DNA from: Moraxella nonliquefaciens
GTDB taxonomy: Bacteria; Pseudomonadota; Gammaproteobacteria; Pseudomonadales; Moraxellaceae
Reading direction: 5' to 3'
DNA length: 64,000 nucleotides
Assembly (NCBI RefSeq): GCF_001679005.1
Contig: NZ_LXTW01000032.1
Location: 62,001-126,000 of the forward strand
The notes beneath the pieces were generated by a model. It saw nothing but the letters and a program-made list of their open reading frames with translations, made no database searches and had not been told where the DNA came from. How positions within the stretch are numbered: position 1 is the stretch's first letter; each line of letters begins with the position of its first letter. A program made the translations under genes and the position numbers. Shown one piece after another: positions 18,015 to 27,052 of this stretch.

Positions 18015-18568
18015 TGGAGTGTTCTGATGGGATGGCTGTTTTGCCAAAGTTTGACTCATTAAAATTTTGGTCACCGACTGATGTTGCTATGATGACCCAT
18101 GCCCTAATCCTTGCCAAACATGGGGCAGGGTGTGGTGAGATACCTGTGGGGGCAGTGGTGGTACATGATGGGCAGATTTTAGGCGAGGGTTTTAATTGCC
18201 CAATCAGCACGCATGACCCTACGCATCACGCTGAGATTGTTGCTCTTCGCCAAGCATGTCAAGGCTTGCAAAATTACCGCTTACCGATTGATACGACACT
18301 GTATGTAACGCTTGAACCTTGCACCATGTGTTTTGGTTCACTCATTCACGCTCGTGTCAGTCGTGTGGTGTTTGGAGCGTATGAACCCAAAGCGGGGGTG
18401 GTGGTCAGCCAGTTAAACCTTGCCAAAGAACTTTTTTACAATCATCTAATTGCCATCCAAGGCGGACTGTTGGCACATGAAAGTTCGCTCATGTTAAGCC
18501 AATTTTTTAAACAAAGACGAGAGGACAAGAAAAGACAAAAATTAAAGATTTGTCAAAATAAAGTTTGA
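18011..18568 (+). CDS. tadA: TadA, tRNA-specific adenosine deaminase
   Basis: Zn enzyme that deaminates A34 to inosine in tRNA-Arg(ACG). From the ATG at 18011, overlapping the ung stop, the product is 185 aa. The active site has HAE at residues 73-75 (His ligand and proton-shuttling Glu) and the Zn ligands of PCTMC at 103-107. The C-terminal RRxxKK-like basic tail is typical. The frame is open 15 bases further upstream, but the coupled ATG is more credible. Confidence 0.95.
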   Translation: MMECSDGMAVLPKFDSLKFWSPTDVAMMTHALILAKHGAGCGEIPVGAVVVHDGQILGEGFNCPISTHDPTHHAEIVALRQACQGLQNYRLPIDTTLYVTLEPCTMCFGSLIHARVSRVVFGAYEPKAGVVVSQLNLAKELFYNHLIAIQGGLLAHESSLMLSQFFKQRREDKKRQKLKICQNKV

Positions 18569-18665
18569 CATATTGTTTAACATATTAATGGTAAATTAAA
18601 TATCAAATTGTCTCAACCAAAATCATCATTTGACCTAAATTTATTTATATTAAAAGAGAATCTCC

Positions 18666-19385
18666 ATGACAATCCCAAAAATCATCACCATAGACGGCCC
18701 AAGCGGTGCAGGTAAAGGCACGGTGGCTTATCGCCTTGCCGAACATTTTGGTTTTGAGCTGTTAGACAGCGGTGCGTTGTATCGCATTGTTGGACTGATG
18801 GCGTTTAAACATGGTTTACTTGATGGTACAAACGACCAAGGACAAAATACTGCTGAGCAAAAAATAAATGAGCAAAAAATTGCTGATTTGACCAGGTCTT
18901 TAAATCTGTCTTTTCATCCGAGTACTTCCACAAAAACAGTGGAGATTTTGATGAATGGCACACCTCTAACAGATGACATTCGCACCGAGTCGGTGGGTAA
19001 ATATGCCTCCAAAGTGGCCGTATTGCCAAGCGTACGGACGGCTTTATTTGATTTGCAAAAAAATATGGCAACAGACAAAAGGGGGCTTGTGGCGGATGGG
19101 CGAGACATGGGAACGGTGATTTTCCCCAATGCCCCTGTCAAGGTATTTTTGACCGCAAGCAGTAAGGCTCGTGCCAACAGACGACTCTTACAACTACAAA
19201 CAGCGGGCAAGGTGGCAGATTATGAGGCGATTTTGGCGGACATCATCGCCCGAGATGAACGGGATGAGAATCGCAATGTTGCTCCAAGTCGCCCTGCTGT
19301 GGACGCTCTGGTCATTGACAGCTCCGACAAATCAGCAGATGACGTTTTTGATGAGATTTTGACGTTTGCACAGGATAAATTATGA
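18666..19385 (+). CDS. cmk: Cmk, (d)CMP kinase
   Basis: Phosphorylates CMP and dCMP. 239 aa with the P-loop GPSGAGKGT at residues 11-19, the NMP-binding insert typical of the long bacterial type, and the VADGRDMGTVIFP motif. ggagaa-like purines precede the ATG. cmk upstream of rpsA is a widely conserved order in gammaproteobacteria; here a GNAT gene intervenes, overlapping the cmk stop by ATGA (19382-19385). Confidence 0.95.
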   Translation: MTIPKIITIDGPSGAGKGTVAYRLAEHFGFELLDSGALYRIVGLMAFKHGLLDGTNDQGQNTAEQKINEQKIADLTRSLNLSFHPSTSTKTVEILMNGTPLTDDIRTESVGKYASKVAVLPSVRTALFDLQKNMATDKRGLVADGRDMGTVIFPNAPVKVFLTASSKARANRRLLQLQTAGKVADYEAILADIIARDERDENRNVAPSRPAVDALVIDSSDKSADDVFDEILTFAQDKL

Positions 19386-19855
19386 TCACGCTTATCCCGC
19401 TTAGCACCACACATCAAGATGAGTTGTCTTATGTGCTAGATGATGAACAAATGCAGTTCACTGCTTTGCCACAAGATTGGCTTAATGATGAGCGTGCGGA
19501 TGCTTATAAGGCAGTGATTTTGGATGATGAGTTACATCGGGTGGTGGGATTTTTTGTGCTGGATTTTGGACAGGATAAATACCGCTACACCGACAATCCC
19601 AAAGCCGTCCTGCTTCGCTCTATGTCCATAAATCCTGCCTGTCAAGGCAAAGGCTATGCCAAAAATTCACTGAATTTCAAATACTTACAAGAGTTTTGTA
19701 AAACGTATATCCCACTTTGCGATGAGATTGTGCTTGGGGTAAATCATGCTAATGTCTCCGCCCAAAGACTCTATGAAAAAACAGGCTTTATCAAGCAAGC
19801 ACGAACCGTTATGGGGCAAAAGGGTGAGCAGTGGGTGTATGCGTTAAATTTGTGA
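19382..19855 (+). CDS. GNAT-family N-acetyltransferase
   Basis: 157 aa. The acetyl-CoA-binding pattern of GNAT enzymes is seen around residues 78-95: LLRSMSINPACQGKGYAK gives the beta4 strand and the Q-x-x-G-x-A loop. The final NVSAQRLYEKTGF helix is also typical. The substrate (protein, amino acid, antibiotic or polyamine) is not predictable. It starts within the cmk stop (ATGA) and so depends on cmk translation. It interrupts the usual cmk-rpsA adjacency. Confidence 0.85.
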   Translation: MITLIPLSTTHQDELSYVLDDEQMQFTALPQDWLNDERADAYKAVILDDELHRVVGFFVLDFGQDKYRYTDNPKAVLLRSMSINPACQGKGYAKNSLNFKYLQEFCKTYIPLCDEIVLGVNHANVSAQRLYEKTGFIKQARTVMGQKGEQWVYALNL

Positions 19856-19886
19856 AATAAATCTGTTTATTTTTCTGATTTTGTGT

Positions 19887-19892
19887 TATAAT
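19887..19892 (+). promoter_or_regulatory. Promoter -10 element of rpsA
   Basis: A perfect TATAAT lies 112 bases before the rpsA ATG. The -35 is weak (ctgttt at about 18 bases spacing). The long leader that results contains two stem-loops: TGGCTT/AAGCCA at 19909-19923, and CCGTA-CTG paired with CAG-TACGG at 19960-19983, just before the ribosome site taagg. Confidence 0.6.
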
Positions 19893-20003
19893 CGTAAAGA
19901 TTTTTTTGTGGCTTGTTAAGCCAAAACTAGCATCTCTTAACAACGCCACCTAACTTGAACCGTACTGGCTAGACAGGCTACGGCTATTTTTAAGGTATAC
20001 ATA

Positions 20004-21674
20004 ATGGTATCATTTGCTGAACTGTTTGAACAAAGCAATGCAAACGAAGTAAAAGTTGAAATTGGTGCAGTTATCCAAGGTCAAGTTGTTGCAATTGACA
20101 ACGACTGGATTACCGTGGACACAGGTCTAAAATCAGAAGGCATCATCGAGCGTGGCGAGTTTTTAAACGAAGCGGGCGAGCTTGAAGTTGCTGTTGGCGA
20201 CACTGTGGATGTGGTTATTGAAAAAGTTGATAACGGCATGGGTCAAACAGTGCTTTCTCGTGAAAAAGCAAAACGTGAAGAAAGCTGGCGTACACTTGAA
20301 CAGATTCATGAGAATGATGAGGTTGTTACTGGTCTTATCTCATCTAAGGTTAAAGGTGGCTTTACTGTTGAGATTGGTTCTGTGCGTGCGTTCCTACCAG
20401 GTTCATTGGTTGATGTGCGTCCTATCCGTGAGACCACTCACCTAGAAGGTAAAGAGCTAGAATTTAAAGTCATCAAGATTGATAAAGTTCGTAATAATAT
20501 TGTGGTCTCTCGCCGTGCCGTTATGGAAGCTGAAAATAGTGCTGAGCGTGATGAACTGCTTGCCAAACTAGAAGAAGGCATGGAAGTTCAAGGCATCGTC
20601 AAAAACCTGACTGATTATGGTGCGTTCGTTGATTTGGGCGGTATTGATGGCTTGCTACACATCACTGACATGGCATGGAAACGCATCAAGCACCCATCAG
20701 AGGCGGTTGAAGTCGGTCAAGAACTTAAAGTTAAAGTGTTGAAGTTTGACCGTGAGCGTAATCGTGTTAGCTTGGGTCTAAAACAACTTGGTTCTGACCC
20801 ATGGAGCGAAGTTGAGCAAACTTATCCTGTTGGTACCATCACCAAAGCCCGTGTGACTAACCTAACTGATTATGGTTGTTTTGCTGAGATTGCAGAGGGT
20901 ATTGAGGGTTTGGTACACGTCTCTGAGATGGATCATACTAACAAAAATATTCACCCATCAAAAGTTGTCCAAGTGGGCGATGAGGTGAATGTCATGGTGC
21001 TTGAAATTGATGGCGAACGTCGCCGTATCAGTTTGGGCATCAAGCAAACCATGCCAAATCCATGGGAAGAGTTTGACAAGAAGTATTCAAAAGGCGATAA
21101 AATCACAGGTACCATCAAATCAATCACTGACTTTGGTCTGTTCATTGGTTTAGAAGGCGGTATTGATGGTTTGGTTCATCTGTCTGACATCTCTTGGAAT
21201 GAGTCTGGTGAAGAGGCCATCCGTAACTATACCAAAGGCGATACCGTAGAAGCCCAAGTGCTACAAGTAGATGCCGAAGGTAACCGTATCAGCCTAGGTA
21301 TCAAACAGCTAAACTCTGATACATTTAACGAATATCTATCTGCTAATGAACGTGGTGCCATCGTGAAAGGCACTGTCAAAGAAGTGGATGCCAAAGGTGC
21401 GGTTATTACCTTAGCTGATGATGTAGAAGGCTATTTGGCTGCTGCTGATATTGCTCGTGAGCGTACCGAAGATGCATCAAAAGTATTGAACGTGGGCGAT
21501 GAGATAGAAGCTAAAATCGTTCGTGCTGACCGCAAGGCTCGTAACATCACTTTGTCCATCAAAGCCAAAGATGAAGCCGATGAGCGTCAAGCACTAAAAG
21601 AGCTGTCAAATGCAACCACTGAAAATCAGCCAAAAACTTTGGGCGACATTTTTGCCGACCAACTAAGAGGCTAA
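20004..21674 (+). CDS. rpsA: RpsA, 30S ribosomal protein S1
   Basis: 556 aa, the standard size (E. coli 557). Six S1 domains can be followed. The first two degenerate domains bind the ribosome, and the later four contain repeats of the type LTDYGAFVDLGGIDGLLHITD and LTDYGCFAEIAEGIEGLVHVSE. S1 unfolds mRNA at initiation. E. coli rpsA represses its own translation through a structured leader; the 110-base leader here also contains two hairpins, so similar control is plausible. A strong terminator follows at 21689. Confidence 0.98.
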   Translation: MVSFAELFEQSNANEVKVEIGAVIQGQVVAIDNDWITVDTGLKSEGIIERGEFLNEAGELEVAVGDTVDVVIEKVDNGMGQTVLSREKAKREESWRTLEQIHENDEVVTGLISSKVKGGFTVEIGSVRAFLPGSLVDVRPIRETTHLEGKELEFKVIKIDKVRNNIVVSRRAVMEAENSAERDELLAKLEEGMEVQGIVKNLTDYGAFVDLGGIDGLLHITDMAWKRIKHPSEAVEVGQELKVKVLKFDRERNRVSLGLKQLGSDPWSEVEQTYPVGTITKARVTNLTDYGCFAEIAEGIEGLVHVSEMDHTNKNIHPSKVVQVGDEVNVMVLEIDGERRRISLGIKQTMPNPWEEFDKKYSKGDKITGTIKSITDFGLFIGLEGGIDGLVHLSDISWNESGEEAIRNYTKGDTVEAQVLQVDAEGNRISLGIKQLNSDTFNEYLSANERGAIVKGTVKEVDAKGAVITLADDVEGYLAAADIARERTEDASKVLNVGDEIEAKIVRADRKARNITLSIKAKDEADERQALKELSNATTENQPKTLGDIFADQLRG

Positions 21675-21688
21675 GTGCTGATTTATTC

Positions 21689-21720
21689 AAAGACCTTGAA
21701 GTAATTCAAGGTCTTTTTTT
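21689..21720 (+). terminator. Intrinsic terminator of rpsA
   Basis: A twelve-base stem, AAAGACCTTGAA / TTCAAGGTCTTT, with a four-base loop, ends in a T-run. Confidence 0.9.
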
Positions 21721-21860
21721 AGACTAAATATTTGAAAAGTAACAAAAAATTGATTTTATTTTTGGGTAAATTGCGGTATGATGACATTTTAACTTGAACC
21801 TTACTCATTGGTAATTTTTTATGATGGATTTGAGTAAGGCATGGTTTAAAAGGTGAAAAA

Positions 21861-22199
21861 ATGCAAAAAGTTAAACAAGAAAATGAGCTTGACCATAACA
21901 GTGAATGCGTGATGAAAAAATCAGATTTGATTGCAAATGTGGCATCTAAATGTGATGATTTAGAAGAGTTGGTAGTTGATGAAGCGGTACGTGAGATTGT
22001 GAATATGATGACGTACAGTATTGTCAAGAATGAGCGAGTAGAAATTCGTGGTTTTGGTAGTTTTTGTTTACATTATCGTGATGCTCGCAAGGCTCGTAAC
22101 CCCAAGACGGGTGAATATGTGTATGTGAAGGCCAAAGCCGTACCGCATTTTAAGCCAGGTAAAGCATTGCGTGAGAGTGTGGATATTTATAACAGATAG
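21861..22199 (+). CDS. ihfB: IhfB-like integration host factor beta subunit (HU/IHF family)
   Basis: DNA-bending histone-like protein. 112 aa from the ATG at 21861, preceded by aaaggtg. The conserved IHF-beta start is at MKKSDLIANVA (ATG at 21912), so the protein carries a 17-residue polar extension unless translation starts there. The core features are present: VEIRGFGSF, RDARKARNPKTGE with the DNA-intercalating proline, and a FKPGKALRE end. It sits after rpsA as in other gammaproteobacteria, which supports ihfB over hup. Proximity to rpsA could allow some read-through, though a terminator lies between. Confidence 0.9.
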   Translation: MQKVKQENELDHNSECVMKKSDLIANVASKCDDLEELVVDEAVREIVNMMTYSIVKNERVEIRGFGSFCLHYRDARKARNPKTGEYVYVKAKAVPHFKPGKALRESVDIYNR

Positions 22200-22206
22200 G
22201 TGTTTT

Positions 22207-22584
22207 ATGTCTTTATTTATCATTATCTTATTGGTGTTGTTTTTTGGTTATGCCATCGCATTGGTGCTTGCCAATAATAGCGAGATTGCGGTTAATTTAC
22301 TCTTTTCGCAAGTACCAACCACAAATTTGGGATTATTGCTTGTTCTGACCATTGCTTTGGGTGTGTTCATCGGTATTTTGTTATCAGTGTTGCTATTTAG
22401 AGTGTTACAAAATAAGCTACAAATCCGCCGTTTATACAAGGAAAAAGCAGAACTACAAGCCAAGCTGGATGAAGCAAATGTCGTGATTGAGCATTCTCGC
22501 CAGTCGCATGTTTTGGCAAATGAAACCAAAATCACCTCTCCTAAGACCATTACGACCATAGAAACTGATACTCACTCTTTATGA
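22207..22584 (+). CDS. lapA: LapA-domain (DUF1049) inner-membrane protein
   Basis: 125 aa from the ATG at 22207, seven bases after the ihfB stop. Two hydrophobic segments (about residues 2-20 and 40-66) flank the NNSEIAVNLLFSQVP motif typical of LapA. A C-terminal coiled-coil stretch (LQIRRLYKEKAELQAKLDEA) follows. In E. coli LapA works with LapB in controlling lipopolysaccharide synthesis; lapB normally follows lapA and precedes pyrF. Here pyrF follows directly and no lapB is present. The frame can be read from 22171, but that would overlap ihfB. Confidence 0.85.
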   Translation: MSLFIIILLVLFFGYAIALVLANNSEIAVNLLFSQVPTTNLGLLLVLTIALGVFIGILLSVLLFRVLQNKLQIRRLYKEKAELQAKLDEANVVIEHSRQSHVLANETKITSPKTITTIETDTHSL

Positions 22585-22610
22585 TTGTTACTTTATTAAG
22601 ATGATAGACC

Positions 22611-23324
22611 ATGCAAGCAAATATAACAAACACTTCAAGCACCTCCCCCATCATCGTTGCGGTAGATAAGCATGACCTGCCATCGGCTTTGGCACTTGCA
22701 GACAGTTTAGACCCAAATTTATGCCGCTTAAAAGTGGGCAAAGAGCTTTTTACTGCTTGTGGTAGACAGGTGATAGATGCCTTTCATGGGCGTGGATTTC
22801 AGGTTTTTTTGGATTTAAAATTTCATGATATCCCAAACACCACGGCTCAGGCGGTATTAGCGGCTGCCAATATGGGCGTGTGGATGGTAAATGTGCATGC
22901 ATCCATCGGCTCTGATGCAATGACGCTATGCAAGACACGTCTTAATGATGGTGGTTATGATACTCTGCTTATTGCGGTAACAGTACTAACATCGATGACG
23001 CAAAGCACACTCGGCGAGCTTGGAGTGCAAGGCACGCCAGATGAGCATGTCATGCGATTGGCGGGTCTAACTCATCGTGCAGGGCTTGATGGGGTGGTTT
23101 GCTCTGCCAAAGAAGCCTCTCTTTTAAAATCTACATTTGGGCAAGATTTTAAACTCATCACCCCCGGCATTCGCTTGTTAGAAGATGACAAAGATGACCA
23201 AAAACGCATTTGTACACCCAAAGAAGCCTTGGATAATGGTTCGGATTATTTAGTAATTGGACGTTCTATCACCCAATCTGATAATCCAAGACAGAAACTG
23301 GCTAAGATTTTACAGACGATTTAA
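22611..23324 (+). CDS. pyrF: PyrF, orotidine 5'-phosphate decarboxylase
   Basis: Last step of UMP synthesis. 237 aa. The catalytic motif LDLKFHDIPNT (residues 67-77, with Asp-Lys-Asp) and the phosphate-binding TPGIRL and YLVIGRSIT regions are intact. The N-terminus is about 12 residues longer than the shortest homologues. It ends the ihfB-lapA-pyrF run, with a terminator shared with ffh downstream. Confidence 0.96.
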   Translation: MQANITNTSSTSPIIVAVDKHDLPSALALADSLDPNLCRLKVGKELFTACGRQVIDAFHGRGFQVFLDLKFHDIPNTTAQAVLAAANMGVWMVNVHASIGSDAMTLCKTRLNDGGYDTLLIAVTVLTSMTQSTLGELGVQGTPDEHVMRLAGLTHRAGLDGVVCSAKEASLLKSTFGQDFKLITPGIRLLEDDKDDQKRICTPKEALDNGSDYLVIGRSITQSDNPRQKLAKILQTI

Positions 23325-23354
23325 GGTTGTTTGTCAAGTTTTGCCTTTATCAAC

Positions 23355-23380
23355 AAAAAACACCGACCACGGTGTTTTTT
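23355..23380. terminator. Bidirectional terminator between pyrF and ffh
   Basis: AAAAAACACCG / CGGTGTTTTTT with a four-base loop; A-runs and T-runs on both sides let it serve both convergent genes. Confidence 0.85.
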
Positions 23381-23398
23381 ATGTGTCATCTGATGCTC

Positions 23399-24949
23399 TT
23401 AAAAACGCTTTTTAAACTTACCACCCATCGCATTGTTGGCATTTTGTAATTGGTTCATTTTTTGGCGAACCTGCTCTTCACTCATACCCAAATTGATGGT
23501 ACTGGGGTCTACCCCCATTTCATGGATGTCATTTGTCATTTTGGCAAATTCTTGCTGTTTGTTGCCACCAAACAAGGGGCCACCACCGCCAGACATGCCT
23601 TGGGTCAGCCCTTGCACTGCTTTCATCATTTTTTCAATGCCATCGGGGCGACTGATCATTTTCATCATTTTTGCCATTTGCTTGTGCTGTTTTAGCAGAG
23701 CATTAACATCTTGGATTTGTTTGCCTGAACCTGTGGCGATACGACGTTTACGGCTTGGGGTGATTTTGTCGGGGTTTTGGCGTTCAAAAGGTGTCATGGA
23801 ATGAATTAATGCCTCCATTTCCTTGACTCTCTCCTCAGGCTTGGCCTGGGCAAGTGCATCTTGAATGTTGGCTCCACTCATGCCTGGCATTTTATCCAAA
23901 AATCCTGCCATTCCTCCCATGTTTTTCATCTGCTGGAACTGGGTTAATAAATCTTCCAAATCAAATTCACCGCCTTTTTGGATTTTTTTTGCCATACGTT
24001 CGGCTTTATCACGGTCAATTTTGTTTTCAACCTCTTCAACCAACGACAATACATCTCCCATGCCAAGAATACGCTGAGCGATACGTTCAGGATGAAACAA
24101 CTCTAAGGCTTCTAATTTTTCACCACGACCCAAAAATTTAATGGGTTTGCCAGTAATCACACGCACAGACAAAGCAGCACCGCCACGAGCATCACCATCT
24201 GTTTTGGTCAATATAACACCCGTCAATGGCAAGGCATCATTAAAGGCTTTGGCGGTATTGGCGGCATCTTGACCTGTCATTGAGTCCACAACAAACAATG
24301 TCTCGGTAGGGCTGACAGCAGCGGTCAGCTCTTTGATTTCGGTCATCATCGTCTCATCAATGGCAAGGCGACCTGCGGTGTCAATGATGAGAATGTCAGC
24401 AAATTGGATTTTGGCTTGTTCAATGGCACGATGAGCGATGTCAATCGGGTTTTCATTCACATCAGATGGTACAAACATTGCCCCTACTTGCCCTGCAACA
24501 AATTCAAGCTGATTGATGGCAGCAGGGCGATACACGTCGGCCGACACAAGCATGACTTTTTTCTTTTGTTTGTCTTGTAGGAATTTGGCAAGTTTACCTG
24601 CGGTGGTGGTCTTACCTGCACCTTGTAAACCTGCCAGCAGATAGACCACGGGGGGCTTGCCTGTCATCTGCAAACCTTGGTTTGCCGAACCCATCATCTC
24701 GGTCAGCTCATCATAGACGATTTTTACAAAGGCCTGCCCTGGGGCGAGTTCTTTTAGTACTTCTTGCCCGAGGGCTTGTTCTTTGACTTTGGCAACAAAA
24801 TCACGAGTTACAGGCAAGGCTACATCCGCTTCTAGTAGTGCCATGCGTACTTCACGCAAAGTATCTTTAATGTTGTCTTCGGTCAGTGTGCTTTGACCTG
24901 CCAGTTTATGAAGTGTGCCAGAGAGTCGTTCGGTTAAGGTGTCAAACAT
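23399..24949 (-). CDS. ffh: Ffh, signal recognition particle protein
   Basis: SRP54 GTPase that, with 4.5S RNA and FtsY, targets membrane proteins co-translationally. The product is 516 aa, somewhat longer than E. coli Ffh (453). In order it has the N-domain helices, the G1 motif GLQGAGKTTT (108-117), DTAGR, the TKTDGDARGGAA element, and the Met-rich M domain (QMAKMMKMISRPDGIEKMMKA). A tail with Gly-rich GGGGPLFGG follows. It is divergent from a ypjD-like gene, the arrangement also seen in E. coli. Confidence 0.97.
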   Translation of the reverse strand: MFDTLTERLSGTLHKLAGQSTLTEDNIKDTLREVRMALLEADVALPVTRDFVAKVKEQALGQEVLKELAPGQAFVKIVYDELTEMMGSANQGLQMTGKPPVVYLLAGLQGAGKTTTAGKLAKFLQDKQKKKVMLVSADVYRPAAINQLEFVAGQVGAMFVPSDVNENPIDIAHRAIEQAKIQFADILIIDTAGRLAIDETMMTEIKELTAAVSPTETLFVVDSMTGQDAANTAKAFNDALPLTGVILTKTDGDARGGAALSVRVITGKPIKFLGRGEKLEALELFHPERIAQRILGMGDVLSLVEEVENKIDRDKAERMAKKIQKGGEFDLEDLLTQFQQMKNMGGMAGFLDKMPGMSGANIQDALAQAKPEERVKEMEALIHSMTPFERQNPDKITPSRKRRIATGSGKQIQDVNALLKQHKQMAKMMKMISRPDGIEKMMKAVQGLTQGMSGGGGPLFGGNKQQEFAKMTNDIHEMGVDPSTINLGMSEEQVRQKMNQLQNANNAMGGKFKKRF

Positions 24950-25068
24950 GATGATTTCCAGAGAATTAATAGAATTGATAGAAAAATTTGGGTTATTTTA
25001 TGCTAAATTCAAAAATTATGCTATTATTATTGCATATTTTATACCAATTTTATGATAAAGAGGTGGTT

Positions 25069-25863
25069 GTGTTCGTTTTGTACCTGATTGGTGTGATGAT
25101 TTATGCAGGAGTAGGGCTTCATCTGTATCATGCTTTGGTTAAAAATAAGCCAATTTTTAAGACCGCCACTTTATCTGCTCTAAGCATTGCCATTATCTTG
25201 CATGGCGTGATACTTGCACCACAAATCATCACGCTCTATGGACTTAATTTTAACATTTTTAACGTGCTTAGTCTAACAGGATTGTTTTGTCTTATCTTTT
25301 TTGTATTATTTAGCCTGTATCGTCCCATTTTAAGTCTGGGCGTGCTTGCTGTGCCAACCGCCATTATTGGCATGAGTTTTGGTGAATTTGGACAAGCGCC
25401 TTATCAGCCGATGACTGACATAAATGTGGGATTGCAGACACATATTTTACTCTCATTTGGAGCATACTGCGTGCTACTGATGGCGTGCGTGCAAGCGGTG
25501 ATTTTGCGTCTACAAATTCGTGAATTAAAGCACCAGACGATACACCGCTTTTGGGTTGCCAAACTGCCGTCTTTGCAGAGCATGGAGAGTTTGCTGTTTG
25601 ATATGATACTCATGGGTTTTGTGATTTTAAGTATTGCCATCGGACTTGGGCTAATCGCCACTTATGATGTCATGGCTCAGCACGTGGCACATAAACTGGT
25701 GTTTAGTGTGCTGTCGTGGCTTGTGTTTGGGGTGTTTATTGTGGGGCATTATTGTTTTGGCTGGCGGGGTAAAAAAGCATCCAACTTTGCCATTTATGGC
25801 TTTATCCTGCTTGCCATTGGCTTTGTGGGGTCAAAAGTGGTGTTGGAGCTGATTTTAAAATAA
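25069..25863 (+). CDS. ypjD: YpjD-type inner-membrane protein (CcsA/cytochrome c assembly fold)
   Basis: 264 aa from the GTG at 25069, which follows gaggtgg; the frame is open back to 24988. About eight hydrophobic helices and the conserved end, GHYCFGWRGKKASNFAIYGF and GSKVVLELI, match E. coli YpjD (263 aa). Members share the CcsA/ResC heme-handling fold, but the role of this branch is not settled. Location divergent from ffh supports the YpjD assignment. Confidence 0.85.
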   Translation: MFVLYLIGVMIYAGVGLHLYHALVKNKPIFKTATLSALSIAIILHGVILAPQIITLYGLNFNIFNVLSLTGLFCLIFFVLFSLYRPILSLGVLAVPTAIIGMSFGEFGQAPYQPMTDINVGLQTHILLSFGAYCVLLMACVQAVILRLQIRELKHQTIHRFWVAKLPSLQSMESLLFDMILMGFVILSIAIGLGLIATYDVMAQHVAHKLVFSVLSWLVFGVFIVGHYCFGWRGKKASNFAIYGFILLAIGFVGSKVVLELILK

Positions 25864-25907
25864 AACCATTATGGATGAACGCTGACCGATAAATTTGGTG
25901 CTTGTCA

Positions 25908-26894
25908 TCACAGCCCATTTTGGCAAAGCACACTCTCACCTGCTCGTCTGATGTCATCCACACTAAGATGCCCTTTACCGCTTAGCTCTTGCCGCCATTT
26001 TCTTGCCCCCATCAAACCTTGAAACAATCCCAAATAATGCCGTGTCAAGGTTGCCAAATTCGCCCCTTGTCTTGCTCTTTTTTCAAGATAAAGGCAAAGA
26101 TTTTGTAAAATTTCACGGTGTGTTGGAACGGGTTCACCCCATAACTCATGACATGCCCCCATGAGCATGGGATTGTGATAAAACGCCCTACCTATCATGA
26201 CCCCATCAACATGATTTAGGTGTTTTTTGATGTCGGTCAAATCATCAATACCGCCATTGATTTCTATGAACAAGTGGGGAAGCTCTGCTTTTAGACGATA
26301 AATGTCATCGTAGCGTAGAGGAGGGATTTCTCGGTTTTCTTTGGGGGATAAGCCGTTTAGCCATGCAATACGAGCGTGGGCGATAAAATGAGTGCAGCCA
26401 GCATTTGCCACCACTTCTACAAAATCACGCATGAACTCATAACTGTCAAAAGTATCAATGCCAATGCGATGCTTGACAGTAATGGGTTTATCAGTCATCT
26501 CTTTCATCGCACGTACTATCTGTCCCACAAGAGTGGGTTCTGCCATCAGGCACGCTCCGATTTTGTTGTGTTGTACACGGTCGGAGGGGCAACCAACGTT
26601 AATGTTAAATTCATCATAACCCATCTTATCGCCAATTTTGACGCATTGTGCCATTTGAGCTGGATTTGACCCACCAAGTTGCAAGACCACAAGGTGTTCG
26701 CTGTTGTCATATCGTAAAATATAATCAGCATCGCCCTTTAAAATGGCATTTGTGCTTATCATTTCTGTATACAGATGTATGTGGCGGTTAAACAGACGAG
26801 CAAAGTAACGAAAATCGGCTGTCGTCCAATCAATCATAGGGGCAACAGATATTCTCTTAGCATTTGATTTTAAATGATTTTGCAGGGAAAGCAT
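25908..26894 (-). CDS. dusA: DusA, tRNA-dihydrouridine(20/20a) synthase
   Basis: FMN enzyme that reduces U20/U20a in the D-loop of tRNA. 328 aa. The N-terminal VAPMIDWTTADFR, the catalytic Cys102 in NVGCPSDRVQ, KHRIGID and the FMN phosphate site INGGIDD are present. DusA rather than DusB or DusC fits the APMIDWT start. It is a single gene on the minus strand. Confidence 0.95.
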   Translation of the reverse strand: MLSLQNHLKSNAKRISVAPMIDWTTADFRYFARLFNRHIHLYTEMISTNAILKGDADYILRYDNSEHLVVLQLGGSNPAQMAQCVKIGDKMGYDEFNINVGCPSDRVQHNKIGACLMAEPTLVGQIVRAMKEMTDKPITVKHRIGIDTFDSYEFMRDFVEVVANAGCTHFIAHARIAWLNGLSPKENREIPPLRYDDIYRLKAELPHLFIEINGGIDDLTDIKKHLNHVDGVMIGRAFYHNPMLMGACHELWGEPVPTHREILQNLCLYLEKRARQGANLATLTRHYLGLFQGLMGARKWRQELSGKGHLSVDDIRRAGESVLCQNGL

Positions 26895-27052
26895 TGAATG
26901 GTAAGCCTTTGAGTAGGTTAAGATTATGAATTATTTTTGAGTATTTTAGCGTATTTTTGTAGTTTTTTGCGGAAAATTTGCGTAAAATATTGCGGAAAAA
27001 ATCTTACCAAAGGTCATCAAAAATGGGCAGTATTCGCTCTAAAAATCAAATG

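Noticed and set aside
19893..20003. Riboswitch or tRNA in the rpsA leader
   Set aside because: Two simple hairpins only; no cloverleaf, no known aptamer pattern.
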